DNA of 64,000 nucleotides from Trifolium pratense. Its lineage: Eukaryota; Streptophyta; Magnoliopsida; Fabales; Fabaceae. The DNA is taken from positions 24,386,337 to 24,450,336 of the forward strand of contig NC_060064.1 of the NCBI RefSeq assembly GCF_020283565.1, written 5' to 3'. Both the position numbers and the translations under genes were made by a program. Below are positions 34,135 to 45,343 of the stretch, piece after piece (position 1 is the first letter of the stretch; each line of letters begins with the position of its first letter). The notes beneath the pieces were generated by a model. The model made no database searches, was not told the origin of the DNA, and saw only the letters and a program-made list of their open reading frames with translations.

Positions 34135-35763
34135 ATGGCTTTTTTTAAAGCTAAGGAGGAGCAAGTATCTTTGAAACTTCTAGTAAACACAGAAACTAAC
34201 AAAGTTTTATTTGCTGAAGCAGAGAAAGATTTTGTAGACATTCTCTGTAGTTTCTTAACATTACCTTTAGGAACCATTGCAGCACTTCTTCAAAAGGAAT
34301 CAAACATGGGTCCGGTTACAATCGGTTGTCTGAACAAACTCTATCGAAGTGTGGAAAATCTTCGATTGTTGCCGAGTAATAACTCATCCGAAGATTATTG
34401 CAGAACTCTCAAAATTAATATTGATGACACTCAGCCTACAAAGTACTTCATGTGTTCTAAGTTTAACGGCTACAATTATCGTGATCACTATTTGACCATA
34501 GGCACAAATAAGCTTTATTGTAGGTGTGGGAATCGTTTGAACCGGTCAGTTTCCTTAGCACAATTGTGCAATGGATTTGTTAAAGATGCTGCTACTTTTA
34601 TTGTTACCGATAATCTAACTGTCTTGCCGCACTCCATGGATCACACTTTGTTTGGTTTAATCAACAATTTGGGAATGCAAAGCACAAGCTCGGTAAAAGA
34701 AATGACGGTTAATGTCACTAAGAAGAAGGTTTTATATTTGCAATTCATTTTTGTTCCCTAAATCATTGTTCTTAGTTCTTAGTATTCTTCAATTCATTTT
34801 TGAGTTTTTGATTGATTACTAAAATTATGTACAGGTATTGGATCTGCTAAAATGTTCACTTCTTTCCAAGACACCTCTTACCGATTTGTTTTTAGGAATG
34901 AAACCTTCCATCGGGAGTTCAAGTATTTTACCTTGTGATATTAAAAATGTTATTGGCGGTTGTATCTATATCACCGTGAAGCTAATTGTAAGAAAGTCGA
35001 ATAACACTATATTATTTGCTCAAGGGGGGCAAGATTTTGCAGACTTAATTATACGTTTTCTAACATTTCCGTTGGGTGGAGTGTTACGCAAGTTAGAAGG
35101 GAATAGTTCTTTGGGAAGTATTGATGTATTGTATAAGAGCATAGCTAATTTAAATGAAGACAATTATTTTAAGTGCAAAGAAGCAAGGAACAGGCTTCTC
35201 ACTCTAAGTGTTTTGCATTATTATTGTAATTATCGATTTGATGCTCGTAATAAAAGAATATTTGATGCCATGCTTTTCAAAAGGGATGATGAAGATCGGA
35301 GTAACGAGGGAAATTTTAGAAAAATGCAACTGGTTAATACCATATCTTCTATGGGAAGTCCTTATGGTCAAGTCAATAGACCAGAAATGTATGTCGTCAC
35401 AGATGATTTAGTGGTAGAACCATTGTTGTCTCCAATTTCATCTTTATATTTACTTAACCGTTTCGAAATTCCTCTTAGTGATTTGAAGGAACAAGTTGTC
35501 GTCATTGGCATGAAAGAGGTAAATGTGTAGATATTATATAGATTTATCACCGTCACAATTTTCACTGTCACAATTTTCTGCTTTTGCGTTTGAAGTTTTT
35601 ATGATAGACTAATTTACTTGGAGATTGGTTATGTAGCAATTGCTCATCTCACATTGTTGTGTTGATGCAGAGTCTAAGCATATTGAAGGCAGCTTTAACC
35701 TCAACATCTGCTCTCACCAATGGTTTGCGTCACTTGTTAACCAAAGTTAAGGCGGAGGAATGA
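34135..35763 (+). CDS. DUF674 family protein (three exons)
   Basis: A plant-specific family of unknown function, often tandemly repeated. Exons: 34135-34728, 34835-35518, 35671-35763, with GT-AG introns of 106 and 152 bp; 456 residues. The opening EEQVSLKLLVNTETNKVLFAEAEKDFVDILCSFLTLPLGT is the family signature, and the same half-domain recurs in exon 2 (VKLIVRKSNNTILFAQGGQDFADLI…FLTFPLGG), so the protein has two related halves. Cys-rich CRCGN near residue 140 is visible. The ATG at 34135 (taccATGGCT, good context) fits the family start; an in-frame ATG at 34084 would add 17 residues. Exons 2-3 are duplicated in the broken copy at 30076-30930. No enzyme motif or membrane segment was seen. Confidence 0.88.
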
Positions 35764-36070
35764 GAATTGTTAACGTTGTTATGTCTGTTTAAGATATGTT
35801 GTGGAAAAGTTTTTAACGGCCAACGTTATTAGTTTTACTTTTGTTGCTGTTGTTATTTCTTATTTAGCACTGTCCTTTTAATATCTATTTAATTTTTAGT
35901 TTAGAATGGCATATCTGCGAGATCAGTTTCGTTTCTTTCATTCTCCCTGTTAACTCTATTTTCTTGATATCTAGCTGAAGCATACAAATCACTTTTATGT
36001 ACAAATTTTATCAAACTGATTGTATTCTTAGCTACTTGTGCTAAAGATTAGATGTGTATATACCCCTACC

Positions 36071-36575
36071 TGTTGGTATTTCAAGTGTGAGTTGAGTCCC
36101 ACATCGGATGAAACAATGAATGTTGAATGGTTTATAAGTGAAAGGACCTATAAACCTAACACCTTAAGGTTTTGAGTTAAAGTGTGGTGTCCAACTCACT
36201 TATATAATTGTTCAAGGCCCGATGTGATGATCCCCGGACCCCCTCAAGACCCAACAGTGGTATCAGAGCCGATGGTTGTTGATCCGGCTCCTTGTGTCGA
36301 AAGTCTTCCTGACAAGGTGTTCAGGCGGCGTGTCCCGTTGATGGCTCACAACGGCGGTACAAGTGGATGAAAAAGCTTCTGTTCGAGGGGGAGCATACCC
36401 ATAAAGTAATGGATGGACTCACACTTGAGGGGGAGATGTTGGTATTTCAAGTGTGAGTTGAGTCCCACATCGGATGAAACAATGAATGTTGAATGGTTTA
36501 TAAGTGAAAGGACCCATAAACCTAACACCTTAAGGTTTTGGGTAAGAGTGTGGTGTCAACTGTGATGACCCAACA
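36071..36575 (+). mobile_element. TRIM (miniature LTR retroelement)
   Basis: 5' LTR 36071-36256 and 3' LTR 36437-36575, both starting TGTTGGTATTTCAAGTGTGA and ending CCCAACA. One base after the 5' LTR is TGGTATCAGAGC, the usual site complementary to initiator-Met tRNA (36258-36269). Before the 3' LTR is a purine tract GAGGGGGAGA. The 5-bp duplication ctacc flanks it (36066-36070 and 36576-36580). There is no coding capacity, only about 180 internal bases. The 3' LTR lacks 47 bases present in the 5' LTR. Confidence 0.92.
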
Positions 36576-36767
36576 CTACCCTGAATTTGCAGTGTTGAGT
36601 TTCTGAAAAGTCACATGAATGTGGTAAACAATTGTGGCTATAAGTGTAGAAATGTAAGTTCTTGAAATCACAGTTGACAGTTGATGTATTAGATCTTAAA
36701 CTAATGTTACTAATATTAACAATCTTTGTGATTCTTAAGGTTTAAAGGTGGTGCTTCTACATTAAAG

Positions 36768-37319
36768 TAATGTGCCTTAATCAAATTTATCAAAGATAAA
36801 TCTAGCTGGTTTTTTATTATACATTATCTACTTTAGCTAAAACTTTAACTTGAAAGCCCCCTTTTTAAAGCATGACGTTAACTGTAATTTCAAACTATGG
36901 AAAGTATTTTTGAAATGAAAATTCGAAGTTGCTCGTTTTTATACTTTTGTATTTTTTTTTTTGTTTTGTTTTCAAAAAGTATCCGGCTCATTGAATTATC
37001 TAATCTGGTTCGGAGGTCAGTTCTGGCATTAAGTGGTTCCAGCAGCATGATTACAGTTGCGGGGATCGAACCGTGGTTATCCCTACCAAGTTTAGCGCCA
37101 ATCATCATTGGACCAACTGACGATTGGTGCACTTTTGTATATTTACTCAAGTCAAAGTGTAATAATCATTCTAATAGCCAAATATTGATCTAGCTAAAAT
37201 AGATTCGTGTGCACTTATCACCTTATCACACATAGATTTAGCTAAAATAGATACTTTTGCACTTTTTGTTTTTTTTTTAAGCAAGTAAAAGCCATAGTTA
37301 ACTAGCACACAAAGACCGG
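36768..37319. other. Intergenic, no gene seen
   Basis: End of the duplicated DUF674 flank, then AT-rich DNA. The word 'gcggggatcgaaccg' at 37059 is tRNA-T-arm-like and probably part of a dispersed repeat; no complete tRNA fold was found. Confidence 0.4.
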
Positions 37320-38767
37320 TTATACACAAAGTCTTCGGATGGTAAAAGCTAGTCCAGTGAAGTTATTGCCCTGTAAATTCAGTCTCTCTAAACCCCTTAA
37401 TTTTCCAATACCATCAGGTTCTTTAGAAATATAGCAAAAACTTAAGTCAAGAAAAATCAAAGGTTGTTGATTTTGAGAATTAAATGTAGATCCTAGTGGA
37501 AGATTCGTAAATTTAGAGCAGCCACATAGATCCAATGTCATAAGAAATGTCATATTGTTAAAGCTGTCAGGTATCCTGACAAGATTTGTGCAGCCTCTCA
37601 AGCTTAAGAATCTAAGCTTTGTAAGATCCCCAACTCCAACTCTTTAACCCTTAGCTCAATTAACTTAACCAGTTGAGCTACCCATCCCACCCTACTGCCA
37701 TGCAACGATTGATTTAGCTTGCAACATTGGTTTGACTAGAAGTAATAAAAAGTACTTTTGCATTAGGTTAAAAACTTTACATCAAGTTTACTTCTAAAAA
37801 CATTGAATGATAAATTGTGTTATCAAACTCAATTTAACCAAATCAATTTTAAAGAATCAAGTCTGTTAAAAACCATGTTGGACAAACACTCACACACATA
37901 ATGCATAGAAGAACTACATCCAATCCTAAGATAACGATCAACTGAAGAAACACATGACCTTACATTGAATAAGTTGTTAGTTTGACCTTACACAAGTTTT
38001 TCCAGACTTATTCTTTCCTTTACCCTAAAATCATGTATCAAAACAATATGAAGTACATTATTTTTGTTAGAAATATAAAATAATTATTTTTAATTTGAAG
38101 ATATATTTTAATGAAAATAAAAAAATATGTTTGGAGAGATATGTTACGTTTTTGGTCATCATCGTATGATGGAAATCCCGGTAAAGCCACAACCTACACC
38201 AAAATCCAGGCTCATCTGGATGTTGTCCTCGAACAATTTTCTTCCCCAACTCTTGCAACATTTCATGCATATGAATTTCCTCATTTTTAATGGTTATGAG
38301 TGATTTTTCAGCAAGAAGTGGAATTCCAATATCAGGCTGCAATCCACAAGCAATGTGCAGAAATATTTCTTTATCTTCCTCATCTAGTCCATCATAACTT
38401 ACCTGAAGCACTGCTTGGCATTTCGAGAATGCAAGAAAGAACCTATTACTCTAATTGCCAATGGAAGACATTGAGTATATTTTAAAACCTCAGGAATCAG
38501 CTCTGCAAATGTACTGCTTGAATAATCACTTATGAAGGCTTTTCTACACAAAAGTTTATGAGCTTCATTACAATTCATCAATTCGACCTCGTAAACTATA
38601 TCTGCTCCATATGCTTTAAGAATATGCTCATCTCTAGTGATTATGATTATTCTACTTTCTGGCTGAAGCAATACATGTTTGATTTCCAATTCATGGAGCT
38701 GCTCAATTTGATCCACATTGTCAAGAACAGGCTGAGAGAAGAAAAGTGAACGGCGTGAGTTCCACAT
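37320..38767 (-). pseudogene. TIR-NBS-LRR-type disease resistance gene remnant
   Basis: On the minus strand, an NB-ARC piece (38767-38399) has kinase-2-like VLDNVDQIEQL, RNBS-B RIIIITRDEHIL and the GLPLA-site variant CLPLAIRVIGSFL. A second piece (about 38404-38067) has SYDGLDEEDKEIFLHIAC, PLLAEKSLITI and an MHD-site variant HMHEMLQELGKKIV. A third (37601-37320) holds leucine-rich repeats such as LDLCGCSKFTNLPLG and GLERLNLQGNNF. The TIR domain and P-loop are missing. Pieces are in different frames and sequence is lost at two places: after FLHSRNA, and between HIAC and GLQPDIG. It is a truncated relic of a TNL gene. Confidence 0.85.
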
Positions 38768-38971
38768 ACACAGCTAATAAGAAACTTCCTTCCTTCCAAA
38801 AGTCTTCCAAAACAAACAGACAAAATTATTGTGGACTTTGTGAATTTAATCTTTTTTAAGTTTTTTCTATTGTCAAATATTTCAGGTTCAGTTAAAGTAT
38901 CTTATTGTCTTGTCATATCTATAATTTTATTTTTAAAATTTCAAGTAACCATTTATGTGTGTATGTACTAC

Positions 38972-39152
38972 TAGTAGGAAATGAATCTTCTCATGTGTAT
39001 TTTTTACATGAGAAGATAATGTGTAATCTCTCACCTTTTCAAATGAGAGAAAAACATATAAAAAATTTAGAAGAGATAAAAATTTAATGGTGAGAGATTA
39101 CACATTATCCTCTCATGTGAAAATCATTCATGGAGATCTATTCTCACTACTA
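38972..39152. mobile_element. Foldback MITE-like element
   Basis: 'gagaagataatgtgtaatctctcacc' at about 39010 is inverted as 'ggtgagagattacacattatcctc' at about 39090, with outer arms ctactagtagg and ctactag. No ORF. Confidence 0.55.
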
Positions 39153-39335
39153 GCGATGTGGACCCGTGGGGATACGGTCTCCATCAATACGCAAATCAGT
39201 TAAGCGACTCTTTTGAAGCAAAATTTAAATTAAGAAGACTAAAATCTCATAATGTGACAAATCAAGGTTCGAACTCCGAATGAGTAAATAAATAAATCCA
39301 ACTTTTGGCATATTTCTATGTAAACATATTCACAA
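39143..39335. repeat. Dispersed repeat B, copy 1
   Basis: 'gtggacccgtgggg…ggtctccat…aaatcagtta' and 'aatgtgac(a/g)aatcaaggttcgaactccgaatga' recur in the same order at 53966-54250. The 'ggttcgaactcc' word is box-B-like, so a SINE origin is possible. Confidence 0.6.
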
Positions 39336-39890
39336 TGGACTATATATCATTGCTTTGGTGTTTCGGTTTATATACCAGAGCAGTTGACAGAAAAATATGC
39401 CATAAAATTGCAGGAAATGATCAAACAACAATTCATTAAACAAAATGTTTGTCTACCACACTTTGATTGAGATTACAAGATTGCTTTCACCATTCTCCTA
39501 AAGGACTATGAAACACAGTGCTTTAAACAGGCACAATGGAACATAAGCTTCTATTCAATATGTTTGCTTTTGAAGCTTTCCCGCAAACGAAACCAAACCT
39601 GAACACACAGAAGCCCACCAAACTATTATACATAGTACAACTTACAACTTCAACTATTGTACTTGGGCCATGCAATGCACTATCCAAAAAAAAGACACCA
39701 GAATACAAATGACCCCAATTTCATTGCTAAAGCAAAAAAGTTCTTCCTAAATCACTGCAAAGCATATCAAACATGTTCTAGAAAACTCAGTCCGAAGCAC
39801 CGATTCTCCAATATATAGCTAAAGTATCAGTGACATTTCCGATCAAATTGAAATTTCAGCAATGTAGCAACAATAGACTGATTCTGAAGT

Positions 39891-42800
39891 TTACGGAGGA
39901 TTTGGGGGACGGCTATTGGCAGCAGAGACCCTGGAACCCCACTCAAGCACCTCTTTGCTAGTGTCATCCTTGTGAACAATAACTTCAATGAAACACAAGC
40001 TGTCTTTCTTTGGTCCTGTTGCTGTAGCAATTGCTTCAACTAGCTCCTCTTCACATAATACCTGAAATAACCATGCATGAATCAGCACTTAATCAGCAAT
40101 TATATATATATCCATGTTAAGTAGAAGTTTGACGGTTTGAGGGGTATACATCACAATGTCAAGAAACTCACCTTGGCAGTCCAACATTTTCCTTCGCCAT
40201 TGTGAATTGCATCAATCAATCCAGTGTAGTTCCAGTTCTTGATAACATTGTATGGACCATCATGAATTTCAACCTCAATGGTGTATCCGCCGTTGTTTAT
40301 AAGGAAGATGATTGTATTCTGACCACATCGCAGCATTGTTGATACGTCCTGCGCAGTTACCTGCAAAGAATTTAAGAGAAAGATAAAATAAATACCATGT
40401 ATGTTGATTTGAAATCACGTTTTAAGTATTTATGTAAGACAAACCTGAAAGCTTCCATCACCAATGCAAGCAATGACTCGCTTCTCGTGAACCGCTTGTG
40501 CATATCCAAGAGTTGCACCAACAGACCATCCAATTGAGCCATATTGCATTTGAAACTCATACCTGGAGGCAAGATATTATCAGCACCGTAAACAACAGGA
40601 AGAAAAAATTGAAAACTACAACAAATCGCATTCTCTCAACACTTACCTACATCCCTCAGGCAATTTCAACTTTTGGCAGTTAAACCATGAGTCCCCTGTC
40701 TCAGCAATCACAACTGTTTCACTGGACAACATCTGTTGTATATGTTGGAACATAACATTAACCCTCAAAGGTTCTTTTGGTGCAAACTTCAAAGGTGTCC
40801 CATTTGGGACAAATATCCTACGATAATTTTCATATGCAACATTGTTGTGTTTGAGACGCTTTGCAAGTGAATTGAGGAAATCCTTCATCAGCACACATCC
40901 AAATGACGGTCCATTAGCAATCACAACCCGTTCGGGCTGCACAATGATTGCCTTCTCTTTATTTAGAAGAAGTGAATACCCAACAGAGCTGTAGTCATTG
41001 AAAATTGGGCCAGCAAACAAGTATGCATCAGCTGATTCCACAATCTCCACACAGAATGCCGTACTCACAGCACCCCAATAAGTTCCAATGAAATGGGGAT
41101 GGTGCTCGGGGACCATCCCTTTAGCTGATGGCATTGCCGCAAATACGTAACCACTCGCATCGGCCAGTTCGACAAAGGCATCGGATGCTTTAGCCACCCT
41201 CAGTTTAGGACCACCTACTAGTACAGGTTTCACTGCTTTGTTAAGAAACTCTGCTGCTGCCTCAACTGCTGCTTCCAACCCCATCTGGTTAGTCAATCTA
41301 CAATAATTGGTTCCGCCACAAAACAGTTAACAATTAAGTGTATGTTTTGGTCAAAGTTTGCCAAACATGATTTTCTTTTAACATGCATGTTTGGATTAAC
41401 AGTAAGTTTGGCAAAATAACAGTGACACCATGTTTCTGTTAAAGCTGCAAAGTGTAGTTTTTGCTAAAATCACAATGTATCACTGTGATTCTGCCAAACT
41501 CACCATCAAGTTTGGTGTAAGCTTTTCAACCTAAAAAAAAAAATTCAGTTACTTTATATGATTTCTATGTGAAAGACTTACTTGGGAGCGCGCGAAAAAG
41601 GGACAGGCTCACGGCTGAAAGTTGGGTGAGGAATTGCAGGCAAGTTACAGCTAATGCTTATGTAAACAGGCTTGCTCTCTTTCAGTGCAGTGGAGATTGC
41701 TGTATCAATCAACTCATGAGCATCTTCCAAGTGATTCACCACAGCCTATTATCAAAACTAACCACAATCAAAACAATCACCAAAACCCTTTTTTTACAAA
41801 CAATTAACTCATCAACTTCACAGAGTGCAACAAAACCAGTGGTAGTTGTATAAGTTTTGTTCAAATTCCGCTACACTATAGCAAAAACAATCACCCCCAT
41901 TTGACAACACTTTATACTAAATACACATAGTATTGCAAAACAATAATGATAAGGTAAAATTCCTCTTAGCGCTATAGCGCCACTATTAACAACTAAATGA
42001 AAATACTACAAAGATAAAATTGGCATCATACAAATCAAGCCAGTTTTTGAATATGTAATAACAAATTTTAAAGAATTTAGATTTCTAGTCAATTCAAATG
42101 ATTCAATTGAATTTCTTCATTTCTAAATGTTTTTATTTAAACCAATTAATAAAAAGTTTCATTGTTAATATTTTTGGGCTATGTTTACAAATTTTAAAGT
42201 TTTATATCAAATTTGAAAAATAGGACCAATTTGCAATTTTTGAAAATTTATAAGCAGGTGTTATCCCATATTTTAGTCGAGCTAAAATATGTTTTTATCT
42301 TTGATTCCAAAGACTTTGACTCTATCAAAGTTCATTAATTTCAGCTTTCATAAAGTGAGACATAAATGTCTTCAAGAACAAGAGAAATTATATTTAATCA
42401 TCTCATTTATGAAAGTTAAGGGTAATATCTTTAAGAATAAGAGAGTTCTAATGGAAAGTATTTTGAAAAGGATGGATTCATTGTCCTATTTCTAAGTTAA
42501 AAAGGCAAAAGATAGAAGGATAACTTAGTTTCCTTTGTTATAAGGAAATATTGCCTTTCGATCGTCTGGTGTTCGATTGCAGTTAGGAAATCGAAATACT
42601 AATGATTGTGGACTTAGAAAATCTTTTCATTTTTTGAAATACGATTCGATTTCGACGGTTGCAGCGTTTCAAAGCATTGTTTCATTTCAAATGAAGAAGG
42701 ACGCGTGGCAGAAAACTATTATTATAACATAGCAGTTACTTATGTTGTCTATAAATACTAGTTTGTAAGTCGAAATAAGGGTCACAATTCACATACACAA

Positions 42801-44240
42801 ACTCTCAAAAACTCAAAGTATCCATGCTAAAGCGAGAAATGAGTACAACGAGAAACATGTATGAATCAGTGAACCATTATTTCTTATTTGTAAATATTTA
42901 CATTTCAATGCAAAGTTAGATTTTTACAAAGTCTTTACTTCTGAAGTTTTCTCTTATTGCATTTAAATGGTTCTCTCATTCGAGTGAACTTTCTTGTCAT
43001 TTATGTTCAATTTATGATTTACATGTTTCTTTTCATAACCTTTACCTTTAAAACCTTTTACTTTAAATACCCTTTTATTACAAATTAATGTTGCATTTAA
43101 TGATGAACATTCAAAACTCTTTTAATCCAACGCACAAACACTTGTCCCGAGATTTACTAGTTGATCTCTCAAGTAATTAATTTAAACTAGCGGTTATTTG
43201 CCAAAAATCAGTGTAAACAGCAGATCAATTTGAAATTTTTGAAGAAAATATGGGAATCAACTTGCAAAATTATAAGAAATTCCAAATTTCTACCTTTAGG
43301 TGTGATTTTTTATTTTTTGACAATAAAAAAAATATAAGATATTCCAAATTTCTACCTTTAGGTGTGATTTGAAATTTCTTATATTTAATAAAAAAAATTA
43401 AATATGTTTTAGTCCTCTAGATATACAAAGTTTTATTTTTAGTCCTCAAAACATTATTAATATCATTAAAAACATATCACTTCATAACAAAAACATATCA
43501 TTATTAATATCATAAAAATTCATAGACTAAAAACATATTTAACTATTAACAAATTACTTCATAATTGTGATCGAGAAGAGGCTGAAATCACTCGATGTCA
43601 AAACTAACTCCGAACCAGATTAGGTGGTCCCCAGAAAAATGATCTTAACTTGGTCCAGTCCACTACTGAAAAAAGTCAAACAAAAAAAGTAAAAGATTGT
43701 AAATTTGGTACCAACCTGAAAGCAAGTAACGGTTTGAAAACACCTCAATTCTTGGCTGAAATCAGATATCCCAATGGTATGATGAAGAATTCTGTTAGTT
43801 CCATAATCATTGGAATTAGGTCCACCAACAATACAAATAAGCGGCAAATCCTCACTATAAGCACCAGCTATAGCATTAAGAACACTCAAACCACCAACAG
43901 TGAACGTAACAACACAAGCTCCGACGCCACGTGATCGAGAGTAACCGTCGGCGGCATACCCAGCGTTAAGCTCATTACAGCAACCGATTACGTTAAGCTT
44001 TGGTTCAGCAATGAGGTGGTCGAGAAGTGTAAGGTTGAAGTCACCGGGAACTGAGAAAATGTCGGTGATTCCGATTTGAACTAGCCTCCGTGCTAGGTGG
44101 CGGCCTAGAGTAGCATTGGCGGAGGAAATCGCCGTGGACGACGATTGGATCGTTGTTGTGCTGCTGGTTGGTGTTAAGCATGAAACAACGTGGTTGCTTG
44201 TTGGCTTGTGTAAGTCTAAAGAGCTTAACATTGTGTCCAT
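39891..44240 (-). CDS. PDC: Pyruvate decarboxylase, copy A (six exons)
   Basis: Cytosolic ThDP- and Mg-dependent enzyme converting pyruvate to acetaldehyde and CO2, the first step of ethanol fermentation in low oxygen. Minus-strand exons: 44240-43716, 41745-41582, 41297-40647, 40562-40445, 40360-40172, 40061-39891; all introns GT-AG; 605 residues, normal for plant PDC. Visible sites: the cofactor-activating Glu90 in [14 protein letters not shown], His153-His154 in ILHHTIG, and the ThDP motif from GDG (481-483) to NN (508-509) in [16 protein letters not shown] form. The divergent N terminus (residues 1-40) is Ser/Thr-rich as usual. The ATG at 44240 gives [10 protein letters not shown], which matches copy B. 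Intron 1 is long (1970 bp) because of inserted repeats. Head-to-tail with copy B 1.1 kb upstream. Enzyme activity is inferred from complete motifs. Confidence 0.95.
42258..43219. mobile_element. Possible solo LTR in PDC-A intron 1
   Basis: Begins TGTTATCCC and ends GTGTAAACA; flanks gcagg and gcaga agree at 4 of 5 bases. A TATA-like ctataaatacta at 42750 is followed by an A/C-rich leader-like tract, as in LTRs. The stretch is absent from intron 1 of copy B. Tentative. Confidence 0.3.
43272..43375. repeat. Tandem duplication in PDC-A intron 1
   Basis: 'attccaaatttctacctttaggtgtgattt' occurs twice about 60 bp apart, separated by a T/A-rich spacer. Copy B has only a related single version. Confidence 0.7.
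43398..43536. mobile_element. Small MITE-like element in PDC-A intron 1
   Basis: 'attaaatatgttttagtcctc' at the left and 'agactaaaaacatatttaac' at the right are inverted, the type seen at the ends of the Mutator MITE at 730-1147. No clear duplication. Confidence 0.4.
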
Positions 44241-44340
44241 TTTGGTAATGGTTTGGTTTAAAAGGGTAATAAAGAGAACAAATATGAAGTGCTTGTGTTT
44301 CTTGTTGTTCAATGGTTTCAAGTTAGAAATGGAAGGAGAC

Positions 44341-44363
44341 TTATATATATATATATATATATC
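44341..44363 (-). promoter_or_regulatory. TATA box of PDC-A, expanded to (TA)n
   Basis: A run of about ten TA units about 100 bp upstream of the copy A start codon. Copy B has a plain TATATATAAAG at the equivalent place, so the run seems to be a microsatellite expansion of the TATA box. Confidence 0.5.
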
Positions 44364-45343
44364 AAAAACGCATGCACTCTTCTAAATAACAACTAACTCT
44401 ATCTATCGTATCTTCCATTCCTCAACTGTTATTCCTTTTCTTTCAGCCTAAGCCTAGTAACAATACGTACGCAATGCAAACCCCTTTTCTTTTTCAGCCG
44501 GTGCACTCTTTAAATCGCTACCGTCCATTCTAATGCATCTCACCCGTTGTTTAAAAGGATTTAACCCCCTTTTTTTTTTACCCAAAAGAAATAAATCCTA
44601 ATTTACTCGTAAAAATATTTCAAATTTCAATTTCATTTTTACTTCTTTTTAAAAAAAATTAGTAATCACATATTTTCTGTTATAAATTTTGGTCGTGTTC
44701 TTCAGTAAACTTATGTATATCTTTCAAAATTTTGAATTTTTTGCGCAGTAATGTTTAGTACACTATAGAAATTTTTCTTGCAAAAGTTTAAATATTTTTA
44801 ACGATGGATCATATTTAAAAGAGTATCGATCACCGGAGACTAAGAAGAGACAACATAAAACTTATTTATAGAGATTCGAAAAATTAGAGAAATAGAAATA
44901 AAACAAATATGAAGAGAATATTGGAGATATGGTTTGCTTTATGTGAGGGATGTATCAAGCAAGCAAAGTAGGCAATATGTTTTTAATAAAATCATCCGAG
45001 GATCATAGATTTCATCACAAGCAAAAGGTTCCTAACCCAATCCAATCATACTTTTATTATGTGAAAATATATTTAAAACAAGTTATAGACAATGGGATAA
45101 CCATTTGCAATCGTCCCCTTTCGGGCTGGCAATTAACGGGATACCCCGCGAAAACAATATGGAGATCCTCTCATATCCTTAAACGCACGGTAAGTGCAAT
45201 ACAGTGGTCATAACTTAGAGGATCAAGACATACATAAACAAGAAATCTATCAATAAAAGTAAATCCCAACTAAAAGAGCTCTTATTTTTTTAGAATCAGA
45301 TTACAATTTCAGCATTCTAGCAACAATAGATTGGTTCTGAAGT
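44364..45343. other. PDC-A/PDC-B spacer
   Basis: Promoter of copy A and 3' flank of copy B. No other gene or clear element. Confidence 0.5.

Noticed and set aside
37000..37700. Possible tRNA genes near 'gatcgaaccg' and 'cagttgagctaccc'
   Set aside because: No complete cloverleaf could be drawn; the words fit dispersed SINE-derived repeats.
43650..43934. Open frame on the + strand across PDC-A exon 1
   Set aside because: Antisense shadow of the decarboxylase coding sequence; similar shadows occur over PDC-B and PDC-C.
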